A stretch of DNA of 64,000 nt from Candidatus Saccharibacteria bacterium CG_4_10_14_0_2_um_filter_52_9 (GTDB lineage: Bacteria > Actinomycetota > Acidimicrobiia > Acidimicrobiales > RAAP-2). Position 1 is the stretch's first letter. Each line of letters opens with the position of its first letter. The position numbers and the translations under genes are program-made. A model generated the notes under the pieces. That model was not told the DNA's origin, searched no databases, and saw only the letters and a program-made list of their open reading frames with translations. This document shows, in pieces, positions 9,903-18,751 of the stretch. The stretch spans positions 42,986 through 106,985 of the forward strand of contig CAJCJA010000036.1 in NCBI GenBank assembly GCA_903970515.1, written 5' to 3'.

Positions 9903-9935
9903 ATTCCTACAAATCTCCATTTGATTTATAGGAAT
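9903..9935. promoter_or_regulatory. Candidate operator: 12-bp imperfect inverted repeat upstream of peroxiredoxin
   Basis: ATTCCTACAAAT at 9903-9914 and ATTTATAGGAAT at 9924-9935 are inverted copies with one mismatch and a 9-bp spacer, in a notably AT-rich stretch of an otherwise GC-rich region. It lies 72 nt upstream of the peroxiredoxin start and about 40 nt upstream of the HAD gene, so it could control either. A dimeric redox regulator such as a LysR-type factor is one possibility. Confidence 0.5.
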
Positions 9936-9974
9936 TAGGCCTCGCGTCGACATCACGCCTGTGAGACTGGGGTG

Positions 9975-10646
9975 ATGGAAACCTCGTCCCTTGTCGTCGC
10001 CGCCTTCGACCTCGACGGTTCACTCACCGAGGGTGGCAGCGTATGGCGATGGCTGCGCTTCATCGCCGGTACTCGCGCAGTATTGGCTGCGGCGCTCCCG
10101 CTCAGCGTCGCTCTCGGCGTGGGGGCACTACGCAGCGGCAAGTGGGCGGACCAAGCAAAAGAGCGCCTGTTCCAAAAGCTCCTCACGGGTCGCGACCTCG
10201 ACGAAGTACGTGACGAATCGCGGACCTTCGCCCTTTCGCACCTCGAGCGCGCAGGGCGAACCGTCGTGCTCGAGCGCCTCGCGTGGCACCTCGAGCAGGG
10301 CCACGACGTCGTGATCGTCTCGGCGTCGCCACAGATTTACGTCGAAGTCGTCGCCGACGCCCTCGGCGCGACGGGAGCGATTGGCACTCGACTCGCGGTG
10401 GACGCGCGAGGAAAGCTCGCGGGCAGCTACCTCGGTCGAAATTGTCGGGGCACCGAGAAGATCCGACGGCTCAACGAATGGATCAGCGAGCGGGACTACG
10501 AAGCCGAACCCGTCATCTACGCCTACGGGAATTCGCGTGGCGACCGACGTCTCTTGAGCGGCGCGACCCATCCCTTCAACGTTGGCAAACTCGGCGCCGT
10601 GGGGGCACTTCGAAAGTATCCGCGCCTCAAGGACGCGCACCAGTAA
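9975..10646 (+). CDS. HAD-superfamily IB hydrolase (SerB-like phosphatase)
   Basis: Phosphomonoesterase of the haloacid dehalogenase superfamily, subfamily IB. Motif I is AAFDLDGSLTEGG, motif II VVIVSASPQIYVE, and motif III/IV YAYGNSRGDRRLL, where the usual Asp-Asp pair is reduced to one Asp. Length is about 223 aa. Proteins of this kind often act on phospholipid head-group or amino-acid phosphates, but the substrate is not determinable here. GTG at 9972 and ATG at 9975 are both possible starts. It ends immediately before the stop of the convergent Wzt-like gene. Confidence 0.85.
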   Translation: METSSLVVAAFDLDGSLTEGGSVWRWLRFIAGTRAVLAAALPLSVALGVGALRSGKWADQAKERLFQKLLTGRDLDEVRDESRTFALSHLERAGRTVVLERLAWHLEQGHDVVIVSASPQIYVEVVADALGATGAIGTRLAVDARGKLAGSYLGRNCRGTEKIRRLNEWISERDYEAEPVIYAYGNSRGDRRLLSGATHPFNVGKLGAVGALRKYPRLKDAHQ

Positions 10647-11795
10647 CTAAAGCTGGCGGATTGAAGCGCCCAGTTCGACGATGCCGCCTTCGCGACCGTT
10701 GTAGGTGACCTGGATCGACGCTGCTTGTTCCTTCCAGGCGATCACCGTTCCGTGGTGATCGACTACGCCCACGTTGACGTCGTAGACGCCGTCGAGCAGG
10801 GGAATCTGCGCGAGATCGACGCCGACTTGATTCAACCCCGGAGTGAGGTTGACCGGGGAAGCCTGCGAGTCGCTGCGACTGACCAAGAGCCCGCCGCGCG
10901 TGAAGATCTCCATCACGAAGTTGCCGCTGTAGGCAGTGTGCGAGGAAATGTTCACGTCGAAGTGCATCGCCGCCCCACTTCGCACGTCGAAGGATCCCGA
11001 TGGCGTCGTGATCGACTCAATGGCGACGTCGGCTTGATGACCAATGCGGTCGTGCAGGACAGCGTCTTCGAGGAGGTGTTCGCGAAAGATCCGCAACGAA
11101 TCCTGTACCGAACCATTAGCAATCATCAGACCACCATCGAGGACGATTGCGCGGTCACAGAGGGCACGCACCTGGTCGGCCTGGTGCGTGACGAGCAAGA
11201 TCGAGCGACCTTCTTCTTGGAACGTGCGAATCTTGTCGACGCATTTCGCCTGAAATCGCTCGTCGCCAACCGCGAGCACTTCATCGACAACCAAGATGTC
11301 GGGATCGACGTTCACCGCGACCGCGAAGGCGAGTCGCACGTACATGCCGCTCGAGTAAAACTTCACCTGCGTGTCGATGAAGTGCTCGATCTCGCTGAAG
11401 GCGACGATGTTATCAAAGATGGCGTCAACGTGGCGCTTGGACAGCCCGAGCATGGCGCCGTAGAGATAGACGTTGTCACGCCCGGAGAGTTCGGTCTGGA
11501 AGCCCGCTCCGAGTTCCAGGAGCGCCGCGAGGTTTCCACGCAGGCGAATTTCGCCCGAGGTGGGCTGCAGCACGCCACATATGCATTTGAGGAGCGTTGA
11601 CTTCCCGGAACCATTGTGACCAAGGATGCCGACGGTCTCATTGGTCGAGACGCGAAAGCTAACGCCCTTGAGCGCGTCGAAGACCTCCGTGGATCCGGAT
11701 TTTGGATGGAGGAGACGCTCCTTAAGGGATTGACTTCGTTCGTGGTGAATCTTGAATTGCTTCGAGACGTTCTCGACGTCGATGACAATCGTCAT
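10647..11795 (-). CDS. Polysaccharide ABC transporter, ATP-binding subunit (Wzt-like)
   Basis: ATPase that powers export of a polysaccharide across the cytoplasmic membrane with the adjacent permease. Walker A is GHNGSGKST, the signature region is reduced to YSSGMYVRLAFA, and Walker B is DILVVDEVLAVGD. The subfamily hallmark ELGAGFQTELSGRDNVYLYG is also present. A C-terminal domain of about 130 residues (beta-rich, ending near GASIRQL) resembles the Wzt carbohydrate-binding domain, which selects the glycan. Length is 382 aa. It overlaps the permease gene by 1 nt (TAATG). No glycosyltransferases are present in the window, so the cargo is unknown. Confidence 0.9.
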   Translation of the reverse strand: MTIVIDVENVSKQFKIHHERSQSLKERLLHPKSGSTEVFDALKGVSFRVSTNETVGILGHNGSGKSTLLKCICGVLQPTSGEIRLRGNLAALLELGAGFQTELSGRDNVYLYGAMLGLSKRHVDAIFDNIVAFSEIEHFIDTQVKFYSSGMYVRLAFAVAVNVDPDILVVDEVLAVGDERFQAKCVDKIRTFQEEGRSILLVTHQADQVRALCDRAIVLDGGLMIANGSVQDSLRIFREHLLEDAVLHDRIGHQADVAIESITTPSGSFDVRSGAAMHFDVNISSHTAYSGNFVMEIFTRGGLLVSRSDSQASPVNLTPGLNQVGVDLAQIPLLDGVYDVNVGVVDHHGTVIAWKEQAASIQVTYNGREGGIVELGASIRQL

Positions 11796-12733
11796 TACAA
11801 CTCCGACTCAAAGTTTCCTTCGAGTCGCCCGAAAATCATCAGCGACGAAAGAAAGAGCAGCACCATGATCCCGAGCAACGTGAGGTTCATCGAGAGGTAC
11901 GACGACGCCGTCCAATTGGGAAGAATGTGCAACACCGGGTGCGGAGGGACCGTCGAGAGCACCGTGGTCTTGACGTAGAAGATCCGCTGAAAGGTCATCA
12001 TGATTGGCGTAATGGGATTGAGGAAGTACACCCAGGTCAAGCCGTGTTCGTGGAGTCGCGCCGAAATCGTGTGCTGGTATGAGTAGACGACCGGCGACAA
12101 CCAAAACCACAGTTGCAACAAGACCTCCATGAGGTGCTTCATGTCACGCAGGTACACGGTGATGGCGGACATCACGATCGCGACCGACGCCGTCAGAAGA
12201 TAGAGCGCGAGAAATGAAATCGGCAGTAACCACAAGTACCCCCACGCCGGTGCGTGACCGAGCGCGAGCAGGAAGATGCACAAGACCCCGAGTTGGATCA
12301 CGAAGTACACCACCGAAGCGCCCACGTTCGCGAGCGCGAGAATCTCGCGCGGGAACGACACCTTCTTCACGAGTCCCGCGCGGTCGACGATGACGCCCGT
12401 TGCCAGGTTCACCGCCGTCATGAACATGTTCCAAACGATGAGACCGGAGAACAAGTAGAGCGCGAAGTTGGGATAACCATTCTTGATGATGACCGAAAAG
12501 ATCAAGTCGTAAATGCCCAGCGTCAACGCGGGCGAGAGCATCGACCAGAAGATGCCGAGCGCCGAATTCTTGTACTTGATGCGGATGTCAGAGAAAATCA
12601 GACTCGTGAGCAGCTCTCGCCGCGACCAGAGGTTACGAAGTCGTGTGCGCAGGTTGGCACGCGCGCTGACCACGCGAACCGGTGCGTCGTCGAGGGACTT
12701 TCGAATCATCCTCGCCGAAGTGGCGTCGCTCAC
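11795..12733 (-). CDS. Polysaccharide ABC transporter, permease subunit (Wzm-like)
   Basis: ABC-2 type integral membrane protein, 312 aa, with about six hydrophobic segments, for example LALYLLTASVAIVMSAITVY and a C-terminal LTLLGIMVLLFLSSL. The cytoplasmic N-terminus is basic. The order permease-ATPase and the sequence FWSMLSPALTLGIYDLIF fit Wzm/TagG-like exporters of cell-wall glycans. The GTG start overlaps the clpP stop by one base (TAGTG), and its own stop overlaps the ATPase start by one base, so clpP, this gene and the ATPase form a tight run. Confidence 0.88.
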   Translation of the reverse strand: MSDATSARMIRKSLDDAPVRVVSARANLRTRLRNLWSRRELLTSLIFSDIRIKYKNSALGIFWSMLSPALTLGIYDLIFSVIIKNGYPNFALYLFSGLIVWNMFMTAVNLATGVIVDRAGLVKKVSFPREILALANVGASVVYFVIQLGVLCIFLLALGHAPAWGYLWLLPISFLALYLLTASVAIVMSAITVYLRDMKHLMEVLLQLWFWLSPVVYSYQHTISARLHEHGLTWVYFLNPITPIMMTFQRIFYVKTTVLSTVPPHPVLHILPNWTASSYLSMNLTLLGIMVLLFLSSLMIFGRLEGNFESEL

Positions 12734-13320
12734 TACACTCCTTGACGGAGCGCCGAACGATCAATCACTGCGTCGATGAATCCATATTCGAGTGCCTCTT
12801 GGGCGGTGAACCAGCGGTCACGGTCCGAGTCCGCTTCAATTCGCTCCACGCTCTGGCCCGTGTGATAGGCGATTCTCTCCGCCAGTTGGGTCTTCATGTA
12901 GACAATCTGTTCGGCTTGGATCGCGATGTCGGACGCCTGGCCCTGCATTCCGCCCATCGAGGGCTGGTGCATCAAGATACGGCTGTGCGGCAACGAGAAT
13001 CGCTTGCCGGGTGAGCCCGCGCACAGCAAGAACTGACCCATCGAGGCCGCCATGCCCACGCAGATCGTTCGAATGTCGCAATTGACGTATTGCATGGTGT
13101 CATAGATGGCGAGACCGTCGGTCACCGAACCACCGGGCGAGTTGATGTAGAGACTTATGTCCTTGTCGCGGTCTTCTGCTTCGAGCAGTAGCAACTCCGC
13201 ACAAATTCGATTGGCAGTGTTTTGATCCACTTGGGAACCGAGAAACACGATGCGCTCGCGAAGCAGTCGTTGATTGAGGTCGTTTGCGCCGAAGCTGTCT
13301 GCCATGGATGAGCTAATCAT
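12733..13320 (-). CDS. clpP: ATP-dependent Clp protease proteolytic subunit
   Basis: Serine peptidase forming the tetradecameric chamber of ClpXP/ClpCP. The catalytic Ser is at about 93 in GMAASMG, the His at about 118 in RILMHQPS, and the Asp lies in the EADSDRD segment. The oligomer-handle region and the C-terminal YGFIDAVID are intact. Length is 195 aa, typical. A second start (MADSFG) five codons in is also possible. No clpX or second clpP is adjacent, although actinobacteria usually have paired clpP genes, so this may be one of several paralogues. Confidence 0.95.
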   Translation of the reverse strand: MISSSMADSFGANDLNQRLLRERIVFLGSQVDQNTANRICAELLLLEAEDRDKDISLYINSPGGSVTDGLAIYDTMQYVNCDIRTICVGMAASMGQFLLCAGSPGKRFSLPHSRILMHQPSMGGMQGQASDIAIQAEQIVYMKTQLAERIAYHTGQSVERIEADSDRDRWFTAQEALEYGFIDAVIDRSALRQGV

Positions 13321-13381
13321 GCGTCCAATCTAATGGGTCTCCTCCTCACACCTCGGCACAGCACGTAGAATCGAGAGCCTT

Positions 13382-13461
13382 GCGGGCGTGGCGGAATTGG
13401 CAGACGCGCTGGTTTTAGGTACCAGTTCTTCGGAGTGTGGGTTCGAGTCCCTCCGCCCGCA
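13382..13461 (+). tRNA. tRNA-Leu(TAG)
   Basis: Acceptor stem GCGGGCG pairs with CGCCCGC. The anticodon stem CTGGT/ACCAG closes the loop TTTAGGT, giving anticodon TAG. A short extra arm and a T-arm with GGTTCGAGTCC follow. The T-stem (GTGGG against CCCTC) contains one U-U mismatch at the second pair. CCA is not encoded. The reading frame of the downstream helicase is open through this tRNA, which could mislead a gene caller. Confidence 0.95.
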
Positions 13462-13585
13462 CGAACCGATTTTCGATGATTGTGCACCTGCTAAGGTGGA
13501 GACATCGTTTTGCCGCACTTTCGCGGTGGAGACCGATTCGACTGTGACATCTCGAGTTGGGCTCATCTCAACTTGTAGGAGTCAT

Positions 13586-15337
13586 ATGTCTATGTCCTTC
13601 GCCGACCTCGGCGTGCCATCGAACCTCGTCGAACGCTTGCGCGCCCGCGGGATCAACGAGGCCTTCCCCATCCAAGAGGCGGCGCTTCCTGACGCCCTCG
13701 CCGGAAGGGACGTCGTTGGCAAGGCCGTCACGGGATCGGGGAAAACCCTTGCCTTCGGCCTTCCCCTCATGGCCCGCCTCGGTAAAGCCCGCCCCCGCAA
13801 GCCCCTCGGACTCGTCCTCGTGCCCACCCGCGAGCTCGCCGCCCAAGTCCAAAAGGAACTCGCCAACCTCACCGACGACCGCGGTCGGCGCGTGATCTGC
13901 ATCTACGGCGGTACCTCGTACAACGTCGCTCGAAAGGCCCTGAATTTCGGCGTCGACGTCGTCGTGGCGTGCCCTGGACGCCTCGAGGACATGCTCGAAC
14001 AAGGTGCGCTCGATCTTTCGTCCATCACCACGGTCGTCGTCGACGAAGCGGACCGTATGGCGGACATGGGCTTTCTCCCATCAGTGCGCCGCATCGTGGG
14101 CGCGACACCCAAGGACCGCCACGTGATGCTGTTTTCAGCAACCATGGGCCCCGACGTCAAGTCACTCGTGCGCGAGTTCACTCACGATGCAGCGATCCAC
14201 GACGTCGTCGGCGAAGAAGCACCCAATGACGTCGATCACTACTTCTGGCGCGTACCTCGCGACCAGCGTCCCCAGTTCGCCGCCGACATCGTCGAAGAAT
14301 ACGATCGCGCGATCTTCTTTACGCGTACCAAGCACGGTGCCGACCGTCTCGCTCGTCAACTCGAGGAGCGCGGCGTCTCCGCGGTGCCCCTGCACGGTGA
14401 CCGCACGCAGGCACAACGCGAACGCGCGCTACGAAGTGTGAAGAGCGGACAGATTCGCGTACTCGTCGCGACCGACGTCGCCGCACGCGGTATTCACATC
14501 GACCTCATGCCGGTCGTGGTGCACTACGATCCACCGGCCCAAGCAACTGACTACCTGCACCGTTCCGGCCGCACCGGCCGCGCAGGCGCGACGGGAGTCG
14601 TGATCTCGCTCGTGGGCGAAGACGTCATCGGTCAAGTGAAGCGACTACAAAAGGCCCTCGGACTGGCGTCGGTGATCGACACGCGTGAAGACGCGATCGC
14701 CATCCGACTCGGTGCCGTCGACGACGCTGTCGCGGCCGAACGACTCGATGACCGCGGAACGAAGGCTCGACCCGAGAGGTCGACGCACGTCGAGCGTGCG
14801 CCGCGGACCTTCGAGCGACGAGAACGGCCCTCTAGCGATCGAGCGGCCCGCCCCGCGCGTGCGGAACGAGACGTCAACGAACGCGGGGCTCGCACGTTAC
14901 GCAGCCCTCGCAACGAGCGAAGCCTCACCGAGCGCCCTCGCGCCGAGCGCACAACGAGCGAGCGCGGTTTCGCTGAGCGCCCCCGTGCCGAGCGCGGCAC
15001 CAGCGAGCGGCCTCGTGGCGAGAGGACAGCTCGAAGCGAACGTGGCACCAGCGAGCGACTCTCGAGCAACGACGCTCGCTTCGCTTCGCGTGCGGGCTCC
15101 CCGCGAGTGCGCAACAACGAAGCAGTGGTCAGTTTCTTCAATGACTCCAAGGGTTTTGGGTTCGCCAGCGACGACAAGGGCGATGACCTCTTTATCCACT
15201 TCTCCAACATCGTGGGCGACGGCTTCAAGTCCTTGAGCCAGGGCCAAAAGATCACGTTCGAAGAGGCGACGGGACCCAAGGGTCGCGAGGCGCGCAATGT
15301 ACGCGTCGTCGGCGCTGGGCGCGAGCGCCGATACTAG
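13586..15337 (+). CDS. DEAD-box RNA helicase with C-terminal cold-shock domain
   Basis: ATP-dependent RNA unwinding enzyme. Residues about 1-350 form the two RecA domains: Q motif FPIQEAALP, motif I AVTGSGKT (47-54), PTRELA (80-85), DEAD (153-156), SAT (184-186) and HRSGRTGRAG (325-334). Residues about 385-510 are a low-complexity Arg/Glu/Ser linker with repeated SERPRAER-like units. Residues about 513-576 form a cold-shock domain with KGFGF and DLFIHFS, the RNP1/RNP2 RNA-binding motifs. The start at 13586 follows AGGAG; the ATG two codons later is equally plausible. The open frame further upstream overlaps the tRNA and is rejected. A role in RNA remodelling or cold adaptation is inference. 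FKBP follows after 11 nt. Confidence 0.93.
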   Translation: MSMSFADLGVPSNLVERLRARGINEAFPIQEAALPDALAGRDVVGKAVTGSGKTLAFGLPLMARLGKARPRKPLGLVLVPTRELAAQVQKELANLTDDRGRRVICIYGGTSYNVARKALNFGVDVVVACPGRLEDMLEQGALDLSSITTVVVDEADRMADMGFLPSVRRIVGATPKDRHVMLFSATMGPDVKSLVREFTHDAAIHDVVGEEAPNDVDHYFWRVPRDQRPQFAADIVEEYDRAIFFTRTKHGADRLARQLEERGVSAVPLHGDRTQAQRERALRSVKSGQIRVLVATDVAARGIHIDLMPVVVHYDPPAQATDYLHRSGRTGRAGATGVVISLVGEDVIGQVKRLQKALGLASVIDTREDAIAIRLGAVDDAVAAERLDDRGTKARPERSTHVERAPRTFERRERPSSDRAARPARAERDVNERGARTLRSPRNERSLTERPRAERTTSERGFAERPRAERGTSERPRGERTARSERGTSERLSSNDARFASRAGSPRVRNNEAVVSFFNDSKGFGFASDDKGDDLFIHFSNIVGDGFKSLSQGQKITFEEATGPKGREARNVRVVGAGRERRY

Positions 15338-15348
15338 GAGCTGACGAC

Positions 15349-15720
15349 GTGAGCGAAAAGCCTCTGGTCGAGCCTCATCTCGGACCCGCACCCGACGACC
15401 TGCTCATCGAGGAGATCGTCGTAGGCACGGGTGACGAGGCGAAGTCGGGCGACACCGCCGTCGTGCACTACGTGGGCGTGGGCGTCACCAGCGGTGAGGA
15501 GTTCGACGCGTCCTGGAATCGAGGCGACACGTTCAGTTTTCCGCTCGGTGCCGGACACGTCATTAAGGGATGGGACCAGGGTGTCGTCGGGATGCGCGTT
15601 GGTGGTCGGCGACGACTCGTGATTCCCTCCCACTTGGCCTACGGCACGCAAGGCGCAGGCGGCGTCATTGCTCCCGGCGAGACGCTGATCTTCGTCGTCG
15701 ATCTGGTGGAACTTCGTTAG
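15349..15720 (+). CDS. FKBP-type peptidyl-prolyl cis-trans isomerase
   Basis: Protein-folding catalyst, 123 aa, consisting of a single FKBP domain. Visible family segments are VVHYVGVGVTSGEEFDASW, FPLGAGHVIKGWDQGVVGMR, GGRRRLVIPSHLAYG and the closing strand ETLIFVVDLVEL. There is no signal peptide, so it is probably cytoplasmic. The GTG start lies 11 nt after the helicase stop, suggesting a two-gene transcript. Its stop shares four bases (TTAG) with the stop of the convergent LON-domain gene. Confidence 0.95.
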   Translation: MSEKPLVEPHLGPAPDDLLIEEIVVGTGDEAKSGDTAVVHYVGVGVTSGEEFDASWNRGDTFSFPLGAGHVIKGWDQGVVGMRVGGRRRLVIPSHLAYGTQGAGGVIAPGETLIFVVDLVELR

Positions 15721-16358
15721 ACGAAGGGCGGCGAGGTGACGTCGGTCGCCAACATTCGCTGATAATCACCGTAACGCTCACAGCAGATCTCAGCCAAAAG
15801 GCGTAGGCGGTCGTTGGGGTTGCTCAAACTGAGGACCTTGAACTGGTCGAGCACCGACATTGGGGTCATCGAGCACAGTTGCCAACTGCGCACCCAAGGG
15901 TCCGCGTCCATCTCACAATTGCTCTTCACGCATTGGTCGGCCATGACTTCGCTCTGTAGCGTGCGAAGTGCTCGCACCGCGGACTCAGTTGATTTGAGCA
16001 GGACGTCATCGACCGAGACGTCGTCGCAGCATCGCTCCTTCGCGACCGCCCTCGGGTAGGGATCGTCGTCAAGCCAGGTCGCCACTTCGACGCAGGAGAT
16101 CCCTTCGACCATGATCAACGTCTTGCCGTCACTGAGCGAGTGCATCCCGAGGATCTGCACGATCGTGCCCACCGACATGCGCTGGTCTCCCCCGCCGACC
16201 TCCGGGCCGCGCTCGATGAGACAGGTACCAAACTGATTGGACGATGAGACGTCGTCGAGCATCTTCTTGTAACGCGACTCGAAGATGCAAAGACCAGTGA
16301 CTTGGTGGGGAAAAACCACCATTCCCAAAGGAAACATGGCCAACTGTTGGGTCCTCAC
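15717..16358 (-). CDS. LON peptidase substrate-binding-domain protein
   Basis: A stand-alone LON N-terminal domain of 213 aa. The opening MFPLGMVVFPHQVTGLCIFESRY is characteristic, followed by GTIVQILGMHSLSDGKTLIMVEG. No AAA+ or protease domain follows, so it is not a protease. Such proteins are common in actinobacteria and have no settled function; they may bind unfolded proteins. The C-terminal 90 residues are helical. The gene sits alone between the convergent FKBP gene and rdgB. Confidence 0.85.
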   Translation of the reverse strand: MRTQQLAMFPLGMVVFPHQVTGLCIFESRYKKMLDDVSSSNQFGTCLIERGPEVGGGDQRMSVGTIVQILGMHSLSDGKTLIMVEGISCVEVATWLDDDPYPRAVAKERCCDDVSVDDVLLKSTESAVRALRTLQSEVMADQCVKSNCEMDADPWVRSWQLCSMTPMSVLDQFKVLSLSNPNDRLRLLAEICCERYGDYQRMLATDVTSPPFV

Positions 16359-16394
16359 GCCCCCACCTTAAAGGTGAACAAAGGGTGAACGTAC

Positions 16395-16982
16395 CTACCT
16401 GGCGGCAAGTTCGTCCGCCAGCGCGCGTAACGCACGGGCGCGGTGCGAAATGGCATTCTTTTCCTCACTCGTCATCTCTGCGAGAGTGCGTGAGGGATCG
16501 AGGTCGGGAATGAAAACGGAGTCGTAGCCAAAACCCTTTTCTCCACGGGCTTTTCGGGCAATCGTGCCCTCGAGGACACCTTCGACGCAGAAAAAATCGC
16601 CCCCGGCGTACGCCGCACAGATCACCGTGCGAAAATGCGCCCGCCGCTCGGTGTCGAGGACGTTGTCGAGTTCGCTCAGCAGTTTTCGCACGTTGTCCTC
16701 GTCGCTCGCGCCCACGCCGGCGTAACGTGCGCTGTAAACACCCGGTCGACCCATCAGAGCATCGACGAACAAGCCCGTGTCGTCGGCGAGTGCGGGGTGA
16801 CCCGTTGCCTCGACCAACGCCCGCGCCTTGAGCAGGGCGTTGCCTTCAAGCGTGTCCTCGGTTTCGTCGACGTCGGGCACCGTCGAGGGTCGCGCCAGTA
16901 GTTCGATGTTCAGCCCTCGCACTACCGCTCTCATCTCGTCGGCCTTGTTTGCGTTGGCGGTCGCGAGCACGAACGTGGTCAC
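16395..16982 (-). CDS. rdgB: XTP/dITP diphosphatase (RdgB/HAM1 family)
   Basis: Removes non-canonical purine nucleotides (dITP, XTP) from the pool. Family features are the N-terminal [40 protein letters not shown], and the C-terminal [10 protein letters not shown] with [10 protein letters not shown]. Length is 195 aa, as expected. Its GTG start overlaps the rph stop by 4 nt (GTGA). The rph-rdgB order is widely conserved in actinobacteria, which supports the assignment. Confidence 0.96.
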   Translation of the reverse strand: MTTFVLATANANKADEMRAVVRGLNIELLARPSTVPDVDETEDTLEGNALLKARALVEATGHPALADDTGLFVDALMGRPGVYSARYAGVGASDEDNVRKLLSELDNVLDTERRAHFRTVICAAYAGGDFFCVEGVLEGTIARKARGEKGFGYDSVFIPDLDPSRTLAEMTSEEKNAISHRARALRALADELAAR

Positions 16983-17725
16983 CTCGAGCGTCGCGCCGGT
17001 GGTTCCTTCAACACGTCGCGCTGGGCGGCGTGAATGCGCCCAATGCCGAGTGCTGCGAGGTCGAGTAACTCATCAAGCTCACTTCGGCTGAACGCGACGA
17101 GTTCGGCGGTGCCCTGGACTTCGACGAATCGACCCGAGCCAGTCATCACCACGTTCATGTCGGTGTCCGCTCGAGAGTCCTCCTCGTAAGGAAGGTCCAA
17201 CATCGCCACACCGTCGATGATGCCGACCGACACCGCCGCGACCGAGTCGCTGAGTGCGTGCTCGGTGATCGTGCCCGCCTGGACGAGCCGGGTGATCGCG
17301 TCATGCAGCGCCACGTACCCTCCGCAGATTGACGCGGTGCGCGTGCCGCCGTCGGCCTGCAAGACGTCGCAATCGACCGTGATCTGCACGTCCGCCAGCA
17401 ACTCCAATCTGGTCACGGTGCGCAGCGATCGGCCAATCAGACGCTGGATCTCCTGCGTCCGACCCGACTGCTTCCCCTTGGCGGCTTCTCGACTGGCCCT
17501 TTCGGGCGTCGAGCCGGGCAGCATCGAGTACTCCGCCGTCACCCAACCCTTACCGGTGCCCCTGAGCCAGCGCGGCACGTCCTCTTCGACGGACGCGGTG
17601 CAGAGCACCCTCGTTCGTCCGAAACTCACGAGCACCGAACCGAGTGCCATCTCGGTGAAGTCTCGCTCGAATGAGAGCGGTCGCGCTTCATTCGTGGCGC
17701 GACCGTCGGCGCGGGTTGGTGACAT
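16979..17725 (-). CDS. rph: Ribonuclease PH
   Basis: Phosphorolytic 3'-5' exoribonuclease that trims tRNA 3' ends. Visible family segments are [38 protein letters not shown], the [15 protein letters not shown] region and [14 protein letters not shown], plus the active-site [19 protein letters not shown]. With the start at 17725 it is 248 aa, normal for the family. I chose this ATG because AAGGAG lies 5 nt upstream; the open frame extends to 17785. It follows cysM by about 60 nt and overlaps rdgB by 4 nt. Confidence 0.96.
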   Translation of the reverse strand: MSPTRADGRATNEARPLSFERDFTEMALGSVLVSFGRTRVLCTASVEEDVPRWLRGTGKGWVTAEYSMLPGSTPERASREAAKGKQSGRTQEIQRLIGRSLRTVTRLELLADVQITVDCDVLQADGGTRTASICGGYVALHDAITRLVQAGTITEHALSDSVAAVSVGIIDGVAMLDLPYEEDSRADTDMNVVMTGSGRFVEVQGTAELVAFSRSELDELLDLAALGIGRIHAAQRDVLKEPPARRSR

Positions 17726-17785
17726 GGGACTCCTTCGTGGCTGTTCGTCCTGCCCAACCAAGGTACTTGAGAACTCATGGGCCAA

Positions 17786-18751
17786 TTAGAAGTAGATGAT
17801 CTTCTTCGCCCGATCGACGACGTCGTCAATGTCATCACTCCAGGCACCCGTCGAGAGGTACTTCCAACCGTCATCGCAGACGATGGTCACGATGGTGGCG
17901 CTCTCGTTGTCATCGATGAGCGACGCGCACTTGACGGCGCCCGCCATGATCGCGCCTGAGGAGAGCCCGACGAAGAGACCGACCTCGGTCATCTTGCGAG
18001 TCCACTCGATCGATTCGCGGGGTCGGACCACTACCTTTCGATCGAGCAAGTCAGCGCCGTGGTTGTCGATGAAGATCGGAGGGATGTAGCCGTCCTCCAA
18101 ACTTCGAAGACCGTCGACCATCTCGCCACTCGGCGGCTCGACGGCCCACACCTGGACGTCCGGCTTGGCTTCCTTCAAGAATCGACCGACGCCCATCAAG
18201 GTCCCCGACGTGCCGAGCCCCGCGACGAAGTGCGTGATTTCGGGCACGTCGCGCAAGATCTCTGGTCCCGTCGTGCGATAGTGCGCGGCGGGATTCGCGG
18301 GGTTCGCGTACTGGTAGAGAAAGGTCCATTCGGAATGCTCGTCGGCAAGGCGTTGGGCCAATCGAACGGCGCCGTTGGACCCCTCGGTACCAGGCGAGTC
18401 GATGATCTCGGCCCCCCAGGCGAGCAGGAGTTGGCGCCGCTCAGGTGAGACGTTCGACGGCAACACGACTTTCAAGTGATACCCGCGCAGTCGGCACACC
18501 ATCGCGAGCGCGATGCCCGTATTCCCGGAGGACGGTTCGATCAAGATCTGATCGGGCTTGCCGGGGATAAGGATGCCGTCCGCCTCGGCGGCGTCCACGA
18601 GTGAGATTGCAACTCGATCCTTCACCGACCCGGCCGGATTGCGGCCCTCCAACTTCGCCAGAATCGCGACGTTGGATTTTGGTGAAAGCGCGCTGACGTC
18701 AACGATGGGCGTGTCGCCAATGAGTTCGAGTACGGACGCGTAACGCGCCAC
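17786..18751 (-). CDS. cysM: Cysteine synthase, CysM type (CysO-dependent)
   Basis: PLP enzyme that in mycobacteria makes cysteine from O-phosphoserine and the thiocarboxylate of CysO. The PLP lysine is in NPAGSVKDRVA, the phosphate-binding loop is GLGTSGTLMG, and the substrate loop is EPSSGNTGIALA. Length is 321 aa, and the C-terminus ends with the aromatic KKIIYF. The mec-cysO-cysM order supports a CysO-dependent role rather than classical CysK; that is inference from context. The GTG start overlaps the cysO stop by one base. Confidence 0.92.
   Translation of the reverse strand: MARYASVLELIGDTPIVDVSALSPKSNVAILAKLEGRNPAGSVKDRVAISLVDAAEADGILIPGKPDQILIEPSSGNTGIALAMVCRLRGYHLKVVLPSNVSPERRQLLLAWGAEIIDSPGTEGSNGAVRLAQRLADEHSEWTFLYQYANPANPAAHYRTTGPEILRDVPEITHFVAGLGTSGTLMGVGRFLKEAKPDVQVWAVEPPSGEMVDGLRSLEDGYIPPIFIDNHGADLLDRKVVVRPRESIEWTRKMTEVGLFVGLSSGAIMAGAVKCASLIDDNESATIVTIVCDDGWKYLSTGAWSDDIDDVVDRAKKIIYF

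Noticed and set aside
10725..11600. 291-aa plus-strand frame opposite the Wzt-like ATPase
   Set aside because: Antisense shadow of the ATPase gene, which has all expected motifs.
13388..13585. N-terminal extension of the DEAD-box helicase frame
   Set aside because: It runs through tRNA-Leu and a non-coding gap; a good AGGAG plus ATG starts the gene at 13586.
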